A stretch of DNA of 64,000 nucleotides, taken from assembly GCA_026214975.1 (NCBI GenBank), contig CM047806.1, positions 98,107,811 through 98,171,810 on the forward strand, written 5' to 3'. Below, piece by piece: positions 10,117 to 20,882 of this stretch. Origin of the DNA: Gentiana macrophylla (taxonomy: Eukaryota > Streptophyta > Magnoliopsida > Gentianales > Gentianaceae). A model generated the notes under the pieces. The model saw only the letters and a program-made list of their open reading frames with translations, ran no database searches and had not been told where the DNA came from. The translations under genes were made by a program, and so were the position numbers. How positions within the stretch are numbered: position 1 is the stretch's first letter; each line of letters begins with the position of its first letter.

Positions 10117-13100
10117 TAGGGTTTTGGAATGTTAGAGGGTTCAATAAGGTTTTTAAACAATCTGTTGTTGTCTCTTATCTCAGGCAGCATCAGATTTCCT
10201 TATTTGGAATCCTTGAGACTAAACTATCTCAAAAAAGTTTAGATTCCTTCATTGGAAAGAAAATTCCTCTTTGGAAGTCTGTACATAATTTTGATTTGCA
10301 TACTAGTAAGAGAATGATGGCTATTTGGGATCCTGCTATTTTGGATGTGGTGGTTTAGGAGATGGATGTTCAATGGATACACTGTAAAGTTAAGATCCTT
10401 GTTTCTGGTGATTGTTTCCTGATCACTTTTGTTTATGGCCTACATTCTATTGGTGATAGGAGATCCATGTGGGATAGAATCAGGGAACTCAGTGTCTATT
10501 CTGATCTCCCCTGGATGGTCCTGGGTGATTTTAATGCTGTTTTATCTGTTGAAGACAAGAGGGGTGGGAATGTGCCTTCTGATTATGAAATGCAGGATGG
10601 TATTGACTGCTGTCTGGATGCTAATCTCACTGATATGAACTCCTCTGTTGAGTTTTTCACTTGGAATGCTGCTGGTGTCTTCTCTAGAATTGATAGGGTC
10701 ATGATCAATGCATATTGGTATGATTGGAACCTGAACTCTCTGGCTTTTTTTGACCCTCCTGGTCTTCACTCAGATCACTCTCCCTGTAGAATTACAATTT
10801 TTGCAGATTCTATGGTCAGAAGGAAACCCTTTAAGTTTTTTAATATGTGGATGCATCATGACAGTTATATTGATATCCTGGTGCAAAGTTGGGGACAAGA
10901 GACTGTTGGTACTGCTATGTATAAACTTTGTAAAAGACTTAAACGGCTCAAGTTCCCTTGAAAGTCTTGAATCAAAAGCATTATGCTAATATCTCTGTTA
11001 AAACTGAAAATGCTCTCAAGGTGCTTGGTAATCTTCAGTCTGAGTATAATCAGAGGCCTTCTGATTTTTTGGCTACTCACATTCTGGATCAGAAAATGGT
11101 TTGCCATGGTTTGGAAGCTGCTGAGGCTTCTTTTTTAGCTCAAAAATCCAAAGGTGTGTATATGAAGCTCAGTGATAGGGGATCCAAATTCTTTCATTCC
11201 TTGGTGAAAAAGAACAATGTCAGGAGGCATATATCCTCTGTTAAACTTCCTGTTGGTTCTTTCACCACCTCTTATGACTAGGTTGGAGACACTTTTGTTG
11301 AGTTTTATACTGCTCTGTTAGGTACTGAGGCTTCTGCTGTTCCTATAGAAGAAGATGTGGTTAATGCTGGTCCTAAAGTATCTGGTACAACTGTGGATCT
11401 GTTATTAAAGGAGGTTACTGCTGTGGATGTAAAAGAAGCTTTGTTTTCTTTCTCTGATGATAAGTCTCCAGGACTTGATTGTTACTCAGCTGGTTTTTTC
11501 AAAAAATCTTGGGATATTGTTGAGGATTCTTTTACTAATGCTGTCTTGGAATTTTTTCAGAATGATGCTATGTTGAAACAAATTAATCATGCTGGCATTG
11601 CCTTGATTCCTAAATCTACTCATGCCTCTTCTGTTGGTGATTATAGGCCTATATCTTGTTCCAATGTTACTTATAAGGTGATTTCTAAGATTTTGGCCTC
11701 TAGGCTTTCTGTTTGTCTTCCTGATATTATTGATGAGGCTCAGACTAGTTTTGTGGATGGTAGATCTATGTCAGATAATATTTTCTTGTGTCAAGAGTTG
11801 ATCAGACATTATGGAGTTAAAAAGGGGCCTCCTAGGTGCTTGATTAAGGTGGATATTAAAAAGGCTTTTGATTCTGTCCATTGGTCTTTTTTAGAGGATG
11901 TCTTAAGGGGATTTGGATTTCCAAATAGGTTTATAAAGTGGATTATGCTTTGTGTTACTACTGCTTCCTATTCTATATCTATTAATGGAGAAATGAAAGG
12001 GTTTTTCCCTGCAAAGAGAGGCCTGAGACAAGGTGATCCCTTATCTCCCTTTCTGTTTGTTATTGGTATGGAGTATCTGTCCAGAATGTAGAGGATTCTG
12101 ATTTTAATTATCATGCTGGCTGTCAGAGTTTGAAAATTAATCACCTTGCTTTTGCTGATGATCTGATGTTGTTTGCTAGGGGGATCCCATTTCTGTATCT
12201 CTTCTTATGAATTGTTTATCTTGTTTTGGTGAGTGTTCTGGCCTAGTTTCTAATATGATGAAATCTGAAATGTTTTGTGCTGGTTTAAATGAGGAGGATA
12301 AGGCTGATTTGCTTGATATCACTGGTTTAAATGAAGGGGGTTTTCCTATCAGATACCTTATAATCCCTTTATGTGTTGTTAGACTGAATGTTGTCCATTA
12401 TGATCCTTTGTTCACTTCTTTGAGGAATCATTTCTGTAATTGGAAAGGTGGTTCCCTCTCTTATGCAGGCAGATTGCAGCTTATACTTTCTGTAATCCAA
12501 GGTGTTTATTGTTTCTGGCTTGGCATCTATCTTGTTATTGGCAGTGTCACGATGAAAATGGACCAGCTTTGTAGGAGGTTTTTGTGGGGTGGATCCTGTG
12601 ACAATTTAAAGAAATCTTTGGTTGGTTGGGACAGGATTTGTGTTCCTAAATCCGAAGGAGGCCTGGGGATTTTCCAGTTGGGTGCTTGGAACTTGGCTCT
12701 TCTTTCCAGAATCCTGTGGAATTTTCAATGCAAAAAAGACTGTCTTTGGGTCAAGTGGATCAGTGAAGAGTACTTAAAAGGTTGTGATCTTTGGAGCTAT
12801 CAATGCAAACTTGGTGATTCTGCTTTGATTAAGGCTCTTTTTAGAATCAGGGACATGCTTTTGGTAGCCTCTGGTTCTGCTGATGCTGCTGTTTATTTGA
12901 TGCATACTTGGTGCTTAGGTCCTAGACTAAGACCTAGTATTACTTATGACTTCTTTAGGAGAAAGCAGACCAAAGTCTGGTGGTGCAAGACTGTTTGGAA
13001 CTCTAGGGCTACTCCTAAACACTGCTTCATGTTGTGGATTGCTATGCAGAACAGTTTACTTACTTCTGATAAATTGGTTACTGATGATAAGGTTTGTCCT

Positions 13101-13442
13101 CTTTGTGGTTTGGTGGAAGATTCTGCTTCCCATTTGTTCTTTCAGTGCCCTATCTCTTGTATGGTTTGGGGGAAGATCAAAATTTGGCTTGGAATCAATA
13201 AGAGTTTGGAGACTGTTCTTAGTTCTGTGAGATGGATTACAAGGCATTGTAAGGGGACCTCCCATGCTAATATGGCTAGGGCTGCTTCTGTCTCTGTGGT
13301 TGTGTACTGGCTTTGGAATATGAGGAACAAAAAGAGATTTGAAGGCTTTTTGATAAAGATTAATGACATTTTGCATTGTATTAAGACTCACCTCTATTAT
13401 ATAATGCAAGCTGCTTTTCCTTTGTACACTTTTACCCTATAA
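10113..13442 (+). pseudogene. LINE ORF2: endonuclease-reverse transcriptase, degraded
   Basis: ORF2 starts at the ATG of an ATGA overlap with the ORF1 stop. Domains in order: apurinic-like endonuclease (GFWNVRGFNK, LFGILETKL, VLGDFNAVL, SRIDRVM, LHSDHSP; 10,113-10,800), reverse transcriptase (KVDIKKAFDSVHW, RGLRQGDPLSPFLF and the catalytic FADD at 12,150-12,161), and a zf-RVT zinc finger CPLCGLVEDSASHLFFQC near 13,099-13,150. No RNase H domain follows. In-frame TAG codons at 10,356 and 11,279 and frameshifts near 10,955 and 12,090-12,206 break it. The enzyme would nick target DNA and prime reverse transcription at the nick. Confidence 0.92.
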
Positions 13443-13770
13443 TGTTAGGGTTTCGTATATCTTTTGTTTTGGCTTCTGGTAGCTGTTGGTGGTTGTTTGA
13501 GATAATTTTCTTTCTCTACATACCAAGGGATACGCTCTATGAGTTTTGCTCTCATATGACCCCTTTTTGGAAGTTTTGAGTGTTGATAGGGGTTTAGTGG
13601 CTGTTGTTTCTTGTAGCATATAACCTCAGGGGTCTTATGCTGCTTGAAATCAACAAATATAACCTCTTCTCAACATTTGTAGATACTAGACTAGTTCTTT
13701 TGTTTAGGATGTAGCTCTTGTAGTTTGCATACCTTGGTTTAAAATATATTTACATTTAACCAAAAAAAAA
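13443..13770 (+). other. LINE 3' UTR and A-rich tail
   Basis: Non-coding T-rich sequence from the ORF2 stop to AACCAAAAAAAAA, where the right target duplication starts. There is no other feature. Confidence 0.75.
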
Positions 13771-14360
13771 GAAGATGGATGGCATGCAAGATCGTATTGC
13801 CATGGTCGAGAAAGTAAAAGAAGTATAAGCAACCAACACTAAGGACGTGAACTATTTGTGAAGGCAAGGAAATCGTTATGGGGGCGGATATCACCCAGGT
13901 TCTCACGACCACCCTATTTTCGTCTAAGTGATCCTACTGGTGGAGAGAGACCAAAGCAAACTGGTTGATTCATGCCTCTATTCAATAAGTCCGGTGGTTG
14001 GGAAGCAGCCATGGATAAGTTGAGCTCAACTATGACCGACACGGTCAATCAACTTACTAAGTCCATGAATGAGCTCAGTGCAAGTTTTACAACATACTGT
14101 CAGAAGAATGATACAAGACTGACCAATCAGGAAGCTTTAGTGCGGAATCTGTTGCACCAGGTGGGACAGATCACCGAAAAAGTGTCTGCCCGTCCTCCTG
14201 GAGGTTTGGCAAGTAACACGGAGAAGAATCCGAGGGACGTGATTAATGCCATTTTGACAAGAAGCGGAAATGAAGTGCCTAGACCAGTTATACCAACTAT
14301 CCAAGAAAGAACTAGAAAGCAGTCAACATCAGAACGTAGCAGAATCAGGGAGAACAGGGA

Positions 14361-14400
14361 GCCCGATTAGAGGCGATATTGGTCCGATTAATCGAGAGCC
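14361..14400. promoter_or_regulatory. CGATTAATCG motif pair near E1 gag-pol junction
   Basis: GCCCGATTAGAGGCGA and GGTCCGATTAATCGAG repeat the E1 LTR and leader motif a third time in the same element, here close to the end of gag. Confidence 0.45.
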
Positions 14401-14414
14401 TGGAATTTTAGAAG

Positions 14415-14419
14415 ATGAG
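14415..14419. repeat. E2 target site duplication, left
   Basis: ATGAG directly before the E2 3' LTR. The identical ATGAG follows the 5' LTR at 27,495-27,499. Confidence 0.95.
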
Positions 14420-15918
14420 TGTCACGGATTATATCTAATGAAAACAAACAAGTAATAAAATTTATAAATCCGGTATTCCCCAAGTGTAGGGATCGTAGTA
14501 TAGCGATTATACCGGAGTCGATCACAGGGAATCGGGGTATCTAGTTCATTAATTCTCCTAAGGTTGATACAATTATTCCTAAACCTAAACTAAAACGGAA
14601 AATAAACTGGACAGAGGATTGTCAGTCCAAAGCCAGGAAAATACGGGTTGCGAACCAGTTTAAGCTAAACTAAACTAATTATGTAATAAAAGACTAACTA
14701 AGCTAAACAATTCAAGTTCAAGGGATTAAATCAAGTTTTAACGAACAAACGAGCGATTGATCCACCTATCCTAACATGCATCAATTCATATCCCGATTAT
14801 ATTGCGTTTTCTAACCAAGTTGTGGTTTTACCTTGTCTAAAGCATGAACCCTAATTTCTTAGGTGATTCACTTATTAATCTATATCTTTCAATCTAAGAT
14901 TAACGATTTTACTAATCAAAGGTGTGAACTTTAACCTAGCAATTTAACCTATCAACTCTCGTTATGATAGATTAAACAACCATTCCTTCATCATGATGAT
15001 CTAGGGTTTATAGAGATTTTCATCAACATAAACAATCAAAACATGCAAGTCTTTCGATACAACTGCAGTTAAACAACATAAAACGATGATAAAGGAAACA
15101 ACTTAAGATGGAACTCACAATATAATCGTAGAAACGGAATCAAAACGTGTTGGATGGCTTCACAATGCTCGTTTGATAAGGCTTTAGCCTCTAGACATCA
15201 CTTGATCAACTCGAAAAGCTTGAGGAAAGTACATAAATTTTAAGGTGTTTATCTAGAAATTAAAAGCATAAAAACTGGATGAAAACTAAAGTAAAACGCA
15301 GCTGAGCCGCCCCTAGGTTTAGGGTTTGAGTAATGTGTTGTGATTGTGGAGAAAATACACTTGCCTTATATAGAATTCGGCGGTTCAACTAAGTCGGCTA
15401 CCGGACGCCCGTGCAGAAAGGGTGAACGCCCGTCCACTCTTCAATAAAACTTCGAATCGGGCCGAGTCATGACCAGACGCTCGTCCATCCAGCGTCCACT
15501 CCTGCGTCCAAACTTCCTGAATCAACTTCCCATCCCTGGACGCTCGTTCACTTCATCGACGCCCCGTCCCACCGGACGGAACACAGACGCCAGATTTGAT
15601 ATAATCGAATTCTGATTTTTTTTTGATCTTTATCTCTTTTATCATCAATTAGCTCGAACTTAATCAACTTTTGATCATCTTTTGAGCCTCAACCTTGTAT
15701 CTATAACACATAAAAACATCGCAAAATATAATAATGCTCAAATAATCATAAAATCACAATTAAAGCACCAAGATCAACCTATTTTGCGATTAACTCATTT
15801 AAAATATCATTTGCTCAATATTTCCATTAAACAATCGTTTCTTATGCAAATTCATACAAATACGAGGGAAAATACCATAGAATATAACGTTATAAATCGT
15901 ATAAATTCACCCTTAACA
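14420..15918 (-). repeat. E2 3' LTR
   Basis: 1,499 bp, reading TGTTAAGGGTG... to ...CCGTGACA on the minus strand. It matches the 5' LTR closely, differing by scattered substitutions and one- or two-base indels. A TATA box (CTATATAAGG on the minus strand) lies at 15,364-15,373, preceded by a cluster of GGACG/CGTCC motifs at 15,401-15,595. Confidence 0.94.
15364..15595 (-). promoter_or_regulatory. LTR promoter: GGACG..CGTCC cluster plus TATA box
   Basis: On the minus strand about six variants of GGACGNNCGTCC precede a TATATAAGG box by about 30 bp. The same cluster-TATA order is present in the E4 LTR, the solo LTR and before E4 ORF3, so it is probably the U3 promoter core. Transcription start inferred, not seen. 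Confidence 0.6.
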
Positions 15919-15935
15919 ACTCCCCCACACTTAGC
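15919..15935 (-). other. E2 polypurine tract adjoining 3' LTR
   Basis: The minus strand reads AAGTGTGGGGGAGT immediately before the TGTTAAGG start of the 3' LTR, the expected plus-strand primer site. A second similar tract lies about 1.05 kb upstream. Confidence 0.85.
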
Positions 15936-17839
15936 TTTTGCTCGTCCCGAGCAAAACAAGACAAGATAAAGGCTCGAGAAAAGAACAGACATCTAAACAT
16001 ATATAACACATATCCAATAAATCAGAAGTTCACCAGTGTGTGTGCATAGCCATAGAAAACTTCCACTAAATCCAAAATCGAGAAACTCAAAGCAAAACTA
16101 GCTAATACCCCCTCGTAGACTAGCAATAAATGACACTCATAAGATGCACCCTACAAACGTAAAGTATCCCGAAAAGAATGATCGAATATATCTAGGGCCT
16201 TTCTGAAATACTCAGAGGATAATCCCTACAGCATATCTGTCAGTTTCTACTGGGGATAAGATAGACGATAACTCAGTCTCTCATTCATTTCATAACAATT
16301 CTTATATAAGTTGATTCAACTATTTCCACTTTTAAACGCACATCAGAATGAGCTGTTGCCCTGTCATAGCAGAATAGGATATTCGAGATATACCCTACCT
16401 TACTCCAATCATCAGGCAGCTTTTCCTGACTGTCGTGAGCTTTTAGTCATCATAGTGGTATAGGACATACGTGGTATACCCTATCGCACTCAAATCATCG
16501 ACTAGCTTTCGACACACCCATTTTATTCATATATAATTCAACTTTTTCATTTGGCAATAAGTTACGTGTTACTTATCACATTCAAACCTCAGATATTCAC
16601 AGTATAACATACTTCAGATCTAAATACAAACTATCATAAATCTCAAGATATATACGTAGCACTAAGCACATGACTTATAAGAAAATCAGAAATCACTCGT
16701 CCAAAAGGGGTATAACTTTATAAATTAGCTCATCATTTACTATGGCTCGTGAAAAATAGATCTCAGGTGAAACAACTAACTTATCAAACATATGATATAT
16801 AGCTTGGATGACTATAAAAATATCGAACATTGAATTGAATTGCTTACTCGGGACAAAACAAAAACAAAAGATGTCGAAAATTTGAAAAATCTAGCTCATA
16901 TTAGCCCATTTTGCATAGAAACATTACGAATTAAGCACATGTATAGATACATCACGAATCATTCCCCTCCCCCACACTTAAAAATCAACATGTCCGCATG
17001 TTGTGCAGAACGAAATAAAAGGCAAAAACTTAGCTGATTTAAACCGGTACGATTAAATCGGTCGGGCGAGCCTACATAGTGACAATTGAAACTCGTAACC
17101 ATACAATGTAGCTTGATAAAACCGCTAAAACAGTATACCTGCACGACTTGACAAACACGGAACCATCTCGGGGAAAACGGGGAATTACACCAGAACGAAA
17201 AGAGATAACAAAAACGATTTATACCAAAAGATAAAGCAGTGAATACATTCACCAGTTGAAAGAAAATATGAAATAAAAGTACTGATGCCTTATGGCTTAC
17301 ATGATCCATCGGAAAAAGTAACAGTAGCAATATCAAAAATTACAACGAATCATATAAGGAAAAAGTAGCAAAAATAGACAATGACAGTATCTAGGGCAAA
17401 ACAATGGTTCCTCCCGGTCCGTCATCTATAGTGATTAGTGGGATCTTCCTAAGGAAAGGTAACTCCACTGGCTGAACACCGAAATCTATATCTAGAAAGC
17501 ACAACTAACTGACAGATAAAACAAAAAATTAATAAGGCTAACACTTAATAAACTAAACTTAAATACTAAAGCATAAAACAAGAATAACTAAAAGAACGAT
17601 ATCTAGGCTGCCTCCTAGAGGCGCTTTTGGTTAATGTCGTTAGCTCGATACCGTTTAAAGCTCAGCCTGGATCAGGCCATTTGACTTTTCTGCCAGCCAC
17701 TACCTCGTGTAAGCTCTGATTAGTAGTGTGGCTGCGGCGAAGCAACATCTCACACATGGGGTGAAATCTTTAATGACTTTCCAAATACGCTTAAACTTCC
17801 CCATGATCGACCTCTTCCTCTTACGATACTCGATGACGT
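15936..17839 (-). other. E2 3' non-coding region
   Basis: About 1.9 kb without a coding frame I can support. It begins with the coding tail of integrase beyond the solo LTR (MGKFKRIWKVIKDF, minus strand near 17,780), then a GCGCCTCTAGGAGGC hairpin-like motif near 17,605-17,625 and conserved E4-like blocks. Compared with E4 it lacks roughly 3 kb (E4 about 60,250-63,240) that carries ORF3. The segment below 16,964 matches E4 after 63,596. Confidence 0.7.
16964..16980 (-). other. Second, internal polypurine tract of E2
   Basis: The minus strand reads TAAGTGTGGGGGAGGGG, nearly the same as the tract at the LTR. E4 has the matching tract at 63,579-63,595. Confidence 0.6.
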
Positions 17840-17844
17840 TTGAT
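17840..17844. repeat. Solo-LTR target duplication, left
   Basis: TTGAT here faces TTGAC at 19,387-19,391, a 5-bp duplication with one mismatch. Joining the flanks restores continuity with the E4 integrase tail. Confidence 0.6.
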
Positions 17845-19386
17845 TGGATCTGCTTTAAATTTATAATTACCGGAACACCCCAAGTATAAGGTTCGTAGTA
17901 AAGGGTGTTACCGGTCGTCCCTAAGGTCGAGTCGAATGTTAATCGGATTAAGGTGCGATTATTATATTTACTATGTCACGAATTATTATCTCAAACTAGG
18001 GTTTATACTATCTATAATATAAAAACGAAGAACAAGGGGTAAAATCACGAAAATGAAAAACTTAGAAGCGGGCGGGCGTCCGCTAGGTGGACGAGCGTCC
18101 GAGTACGTCTTTGAAAAGAAAATATATGCGAAAAACACACTAAAATTCTGGAAATAACAAACGTAGCAATAACAATCAATACGAACGAATTTGTTTATCA
18201 AGATAATTAAAAGAACAGTAGAATAACTAGGATCAACCACACAACAATCACACAACCACTTTATGATCCGAATATGATTTTATTGGTTTGATCAATCTCG
18301 AAACCGATTAAATTCCTTTAACTCAATTCCTAGGGTTTTGGTTCCTTTTCCAAGTAAAACAATTAGACATACATCACATGATCATAAATTTGTTCCCAAA
18401 TTACTTAACCCAATTAACAACACATGATTCCTCAAAATATTGTTAATTGTATCGATTGAAAAAGTTCTATTGATGAATTATATTTCCATACAAATTCAAC
18501 TCAACATATGGCCTTATTGATATTCCTATCTAACAAAACACTTAACAATCAATCAAATAACAATTGATAAATAAAATTCAATATTCAAATTCATAAACAA
18601 AGATAAACTAACAATCCGTGGTTGTGGTGATGTTGATGTGGTATCCTCCCGCTATTCTACCGTGATGTGCTTAGCCTTCCATCCTTGTGATGATCCAAGA
18701 CATGATTGAAGGAAGATACTCATAATTTTTAGGATTTGGTGCGGCTCCTCCAAGGGTGGAATATGTGGCTGTATGTTGTGTGTATTAGGGTTGAAATAAC
18801 ACGCCTATTTATAGAATTACGAGGCGGCTAGGTCAACAACGGCACCGGGCGCCCGTCTCGAATATCCGGACGCTCGTCCGAAAACTTGGGGGCGGAACAC
18901 GAGCGTGCGTTTGGCTGCGTCAAACTCTCTCGAACGTAAAATACGATTCGACGCCAGCGCATGGGCGCCAGCCACTCACTCTGACGCTCGTCCAAGATCG
19001 ATGGGCGCCCATCCCCGAAATGGACGGGATCACAGGCCGCTTCGTTTGCAATCTTTGAGGATCGGATTTCTCTAACTTTATCCAATTTCTTCAAGCCAAA
19101 TCCATCTCTATCTCTTGTAATTCGAACTTGAGCCTCATTAATCCTCTTTATGCACTCGAAATTAAGCTCCTATAAGATAAATAAACATTGCAAAATGTAG
19201 TAATCTTCAAATTATAATAATTCTGTCAATTAAACACATAAAATCGCACAAATTACACTTTTAATACTTTTAAACCCATTATTCAAATTCAAGCCTTAAA
19301 CACATAATTTTCTCTAAAAATTACTAAAATACGAAAGATATTGTTCTCTAATAATGCGATAAAAACCATAACTTTCACCGAGAACA
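17845..19386 (-). mobile_element. Solo LTR of an E2/E4-related family inside E2 integrase
   Basis: On the minus strand it starts TGTTCTCGG and ends ...GCAGATCCA, 1,542 bp, with no internal region. It contains TATA (CTATAAATAGG, 18,804-18,814) and GGACG..CGTCC motif clusters (18,067-18,102 and 18,846-19,025) but is clearly diverged from the E2 and E4 LTRs. It splits the integrase reading frame after ...ERQ: the tail resumes beyond 17,840 in register with E4. Unequal recombination between LTRs of an inserted element is the usual origin. Confidence 0.82.
18804..19025 (-). promoter_or_regulatory. Solo-LTR promoter module
   Basis: Variants of GGACGNNCGTCC at 18,846-19,025 lie upstream (minus strand) of a TATA box at 18,804-18,814. 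The spacing of about 30 bp matches the other LTRs. Confidence 0.5.
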
Positions 19387-20610
19387 TTGACGCTCCCTCC
19401 AATACTCTTCCATATCCCAACTACCTGCTAGAACTTCTTCAGATCGACCACTACTGTCATCCTCAGAAAACAGGTCGGATGAAAACTCGTCGAATTCTTC
19501 GACTGTTGTAGCATCACACCCGAGGATATCGAGGAAACGAACAGCCAAAGGCTTTTCTTTAGGTTCACCAATGTAGTGCTTACACCTTTGACCATTCACT
19601 CGGAACGGCTGGTCACCATAACCTCGTAGTTCTAGAACACCTCCAGGAATAATTTGGAGAATCTCGAAGGGGCCGGACCAACGTGTTCTCAACTTTCCAG
19701 GAAACAAATGTAACCTAGAATTGTATAGAAGAACTTGTTCGCCGACTCGAAATTCTCTCTTTTTAATCTTAGCATCGTGGAGTAGTTTCATCTTATATTT
19801 ACTAATCCTGGCACTTTCATAGGCCTGGAGTCTGAATTCGTCTAACTCATGTAACTGCTGCAGTCGATGTTTTCCACAAGATTGGGAATCAAAGTTCAGA
19901 AACTTTGTCGCCCAATATGCTCTATGCTCTAACTCGACAGGCAGATGACAGGGCTTTCCATAGACCATTTGATATGGAGATGTACCCATAGGGGTTTTAT
20001 AGGCAGTTCTGTATGCCCAAAGTACATCACCCAACTTCAAACTCCAGTCTTTTCTATGACTGTTTACCGTTTTTTCCAGGATTTTCTTGATGCTTTGGTT
20101 GCTTCTCTCAACCTGACCACTAGTCATAGGATGGTATGGTGTGCCTGTCTTATGACGAACACCATACTTTTCAAGCACTTTCTCCAGAGGTCGGTTGCAG
20201 AAATGCGTCCCTTCATCACTGATCAAGGCACGTGGACATCCAAACCTCACGAAGATGTTTTTCTTTAGAAATTTCATGACCGTCTTATGATCATTGTGAG
20301 GAGTGGCTTGAGCCTCCACCCATTTCGATACGTAATCTACGCATACTAAGATGTATTTATTACCACAAGATGATGGGAATGGTCCCATAAAATCGATACC
20401 CCATACATCAAAGACCTCGCATTCTAGGATGAGTTTCAAAGGCATGTCAAAATGCCTCATTAGAGTACCGGTTCTTTGGCATCTATCACAAGCTTTACAG
20501 AAAGCTTCTATATCTTTAAAGATCGTAGGCCAATAGAAACCGGATTGGAAGATCTTAGCAATGGTTTTCCACGGACCAAAGTGACCTCCAGTGGGTCCAC
20601 TTTGTGGCAT
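19375..20610 (-). pseudogene. pol: E2 integrase
   Basis: The frame encodes most of an integrase. The second half of the HHCC zinc finger has GGHFG at residues 8-12 and C41, C44. The DDE core has D73 in WGIDFMGP, D132 in LISDEGTHF and E168 in [10 protein letters not shown], giving the D,D35E spacing. The C-terminal part ([30 protein letters not shown]) is the Athila-like GPY/F region; no chromodomain is seen. A 2-base insertion just upstream separates it from the first zinc ligands (EQCH). The true C-terminus is cut by the solo LTR at 19,386, so the last codons here come from the LTR. Integrase would insert cDNA; this copy is unlikely to work. Confidence 0.92.
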
Positions 20611-20882
20611 TGCTCAATAATATCCCGTTGCTCGTTCAGAACACATCTTCTAAGCAAACCATCTTTACAGATCTTAAAAAGATAAGGTTCATCCCAAACG
20701 AAAGATTTCAAATCAGAGAAGAACTTTTTCTTCTCCTGATAAGACAATTCTGGATCGAGATATCGGGCATGAAGGTAATTTACAATGGAAGAATACCATG
20801 GAACATCAGGAGGACAACCGTCTATTAGCATGATGTTCTCTAGAGGAAAGTAAAGATCTATATCATCTATCCTTTTCCTCAC
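20508..20882 (-). pseudogene. pol: E2 pol: RNase H tail to integrase N-terminus
   Basis: This frame reads IDDIDLYFPLENIMLIDGCP, a linker, then FVWDEPYLFKICKDGLLRRC and EQCHK, the segment between RNase H and integrase that carries the first zinc-finger ligands. After EQCHK a frame change moves the reading into the integrase frame starting at 20,610. The RNase H tail (VVADHVSRML) is just upstream at about 20,885-20,920. Confidence 0.8.

Larger units (their letters stand above)
8039..13770 (+). mobile_element. L1-type LINE inserted in E1 gag
   Basis: A 5.7 kb non-LTR element with a 5' UTR, ORF1, ORF2, a 3' UTR and a short A-tail at 13,762-13,770. It is flanked by a target duplication: ATGGATGGCATGCA at 8,025-8,038 and 13,775-13,788, extending to about 20 bp with one mismatch. 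Insertion interrupts the gag reading frame exactly between these repeats. Both ORFs carry stops and frameshifts, so the copy is inactive. The 5' end looks full-length because ORF1 is complete from its start codon. Confidence 0.93.
13789..14419 (+). pseudogene. gag: E1 gag, C-terminal part
   Basis: After the LINE, gag resumes with QDRIAMVEKVKEV and several stops. The open stretch at 13,972-14,370 reads a coiled region, DKLSSTMTDTVNQLTKSMNE, then LVRNLLHQVGQITEKVSARP and PGGLASNTEKNPRD, matching the E2 and E4 gag end (IGQLAEQLASRPPG...TEKNP). It is followed by a CGATTAATCG motif pair and is cut by E2 inside ...EDE at 14,419; E1 resumes at 27,500 with QEQQQQAAGK. No zinc knuckle was seen in this copy. 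Confidence 0.78.

Noticed and set aside
17986..18255. Hydrophobic minus-strand frame as a membrane protein
   Set aside because: It lies within the solo LTR; the hydrophobic look comes from AT-rich sequence.
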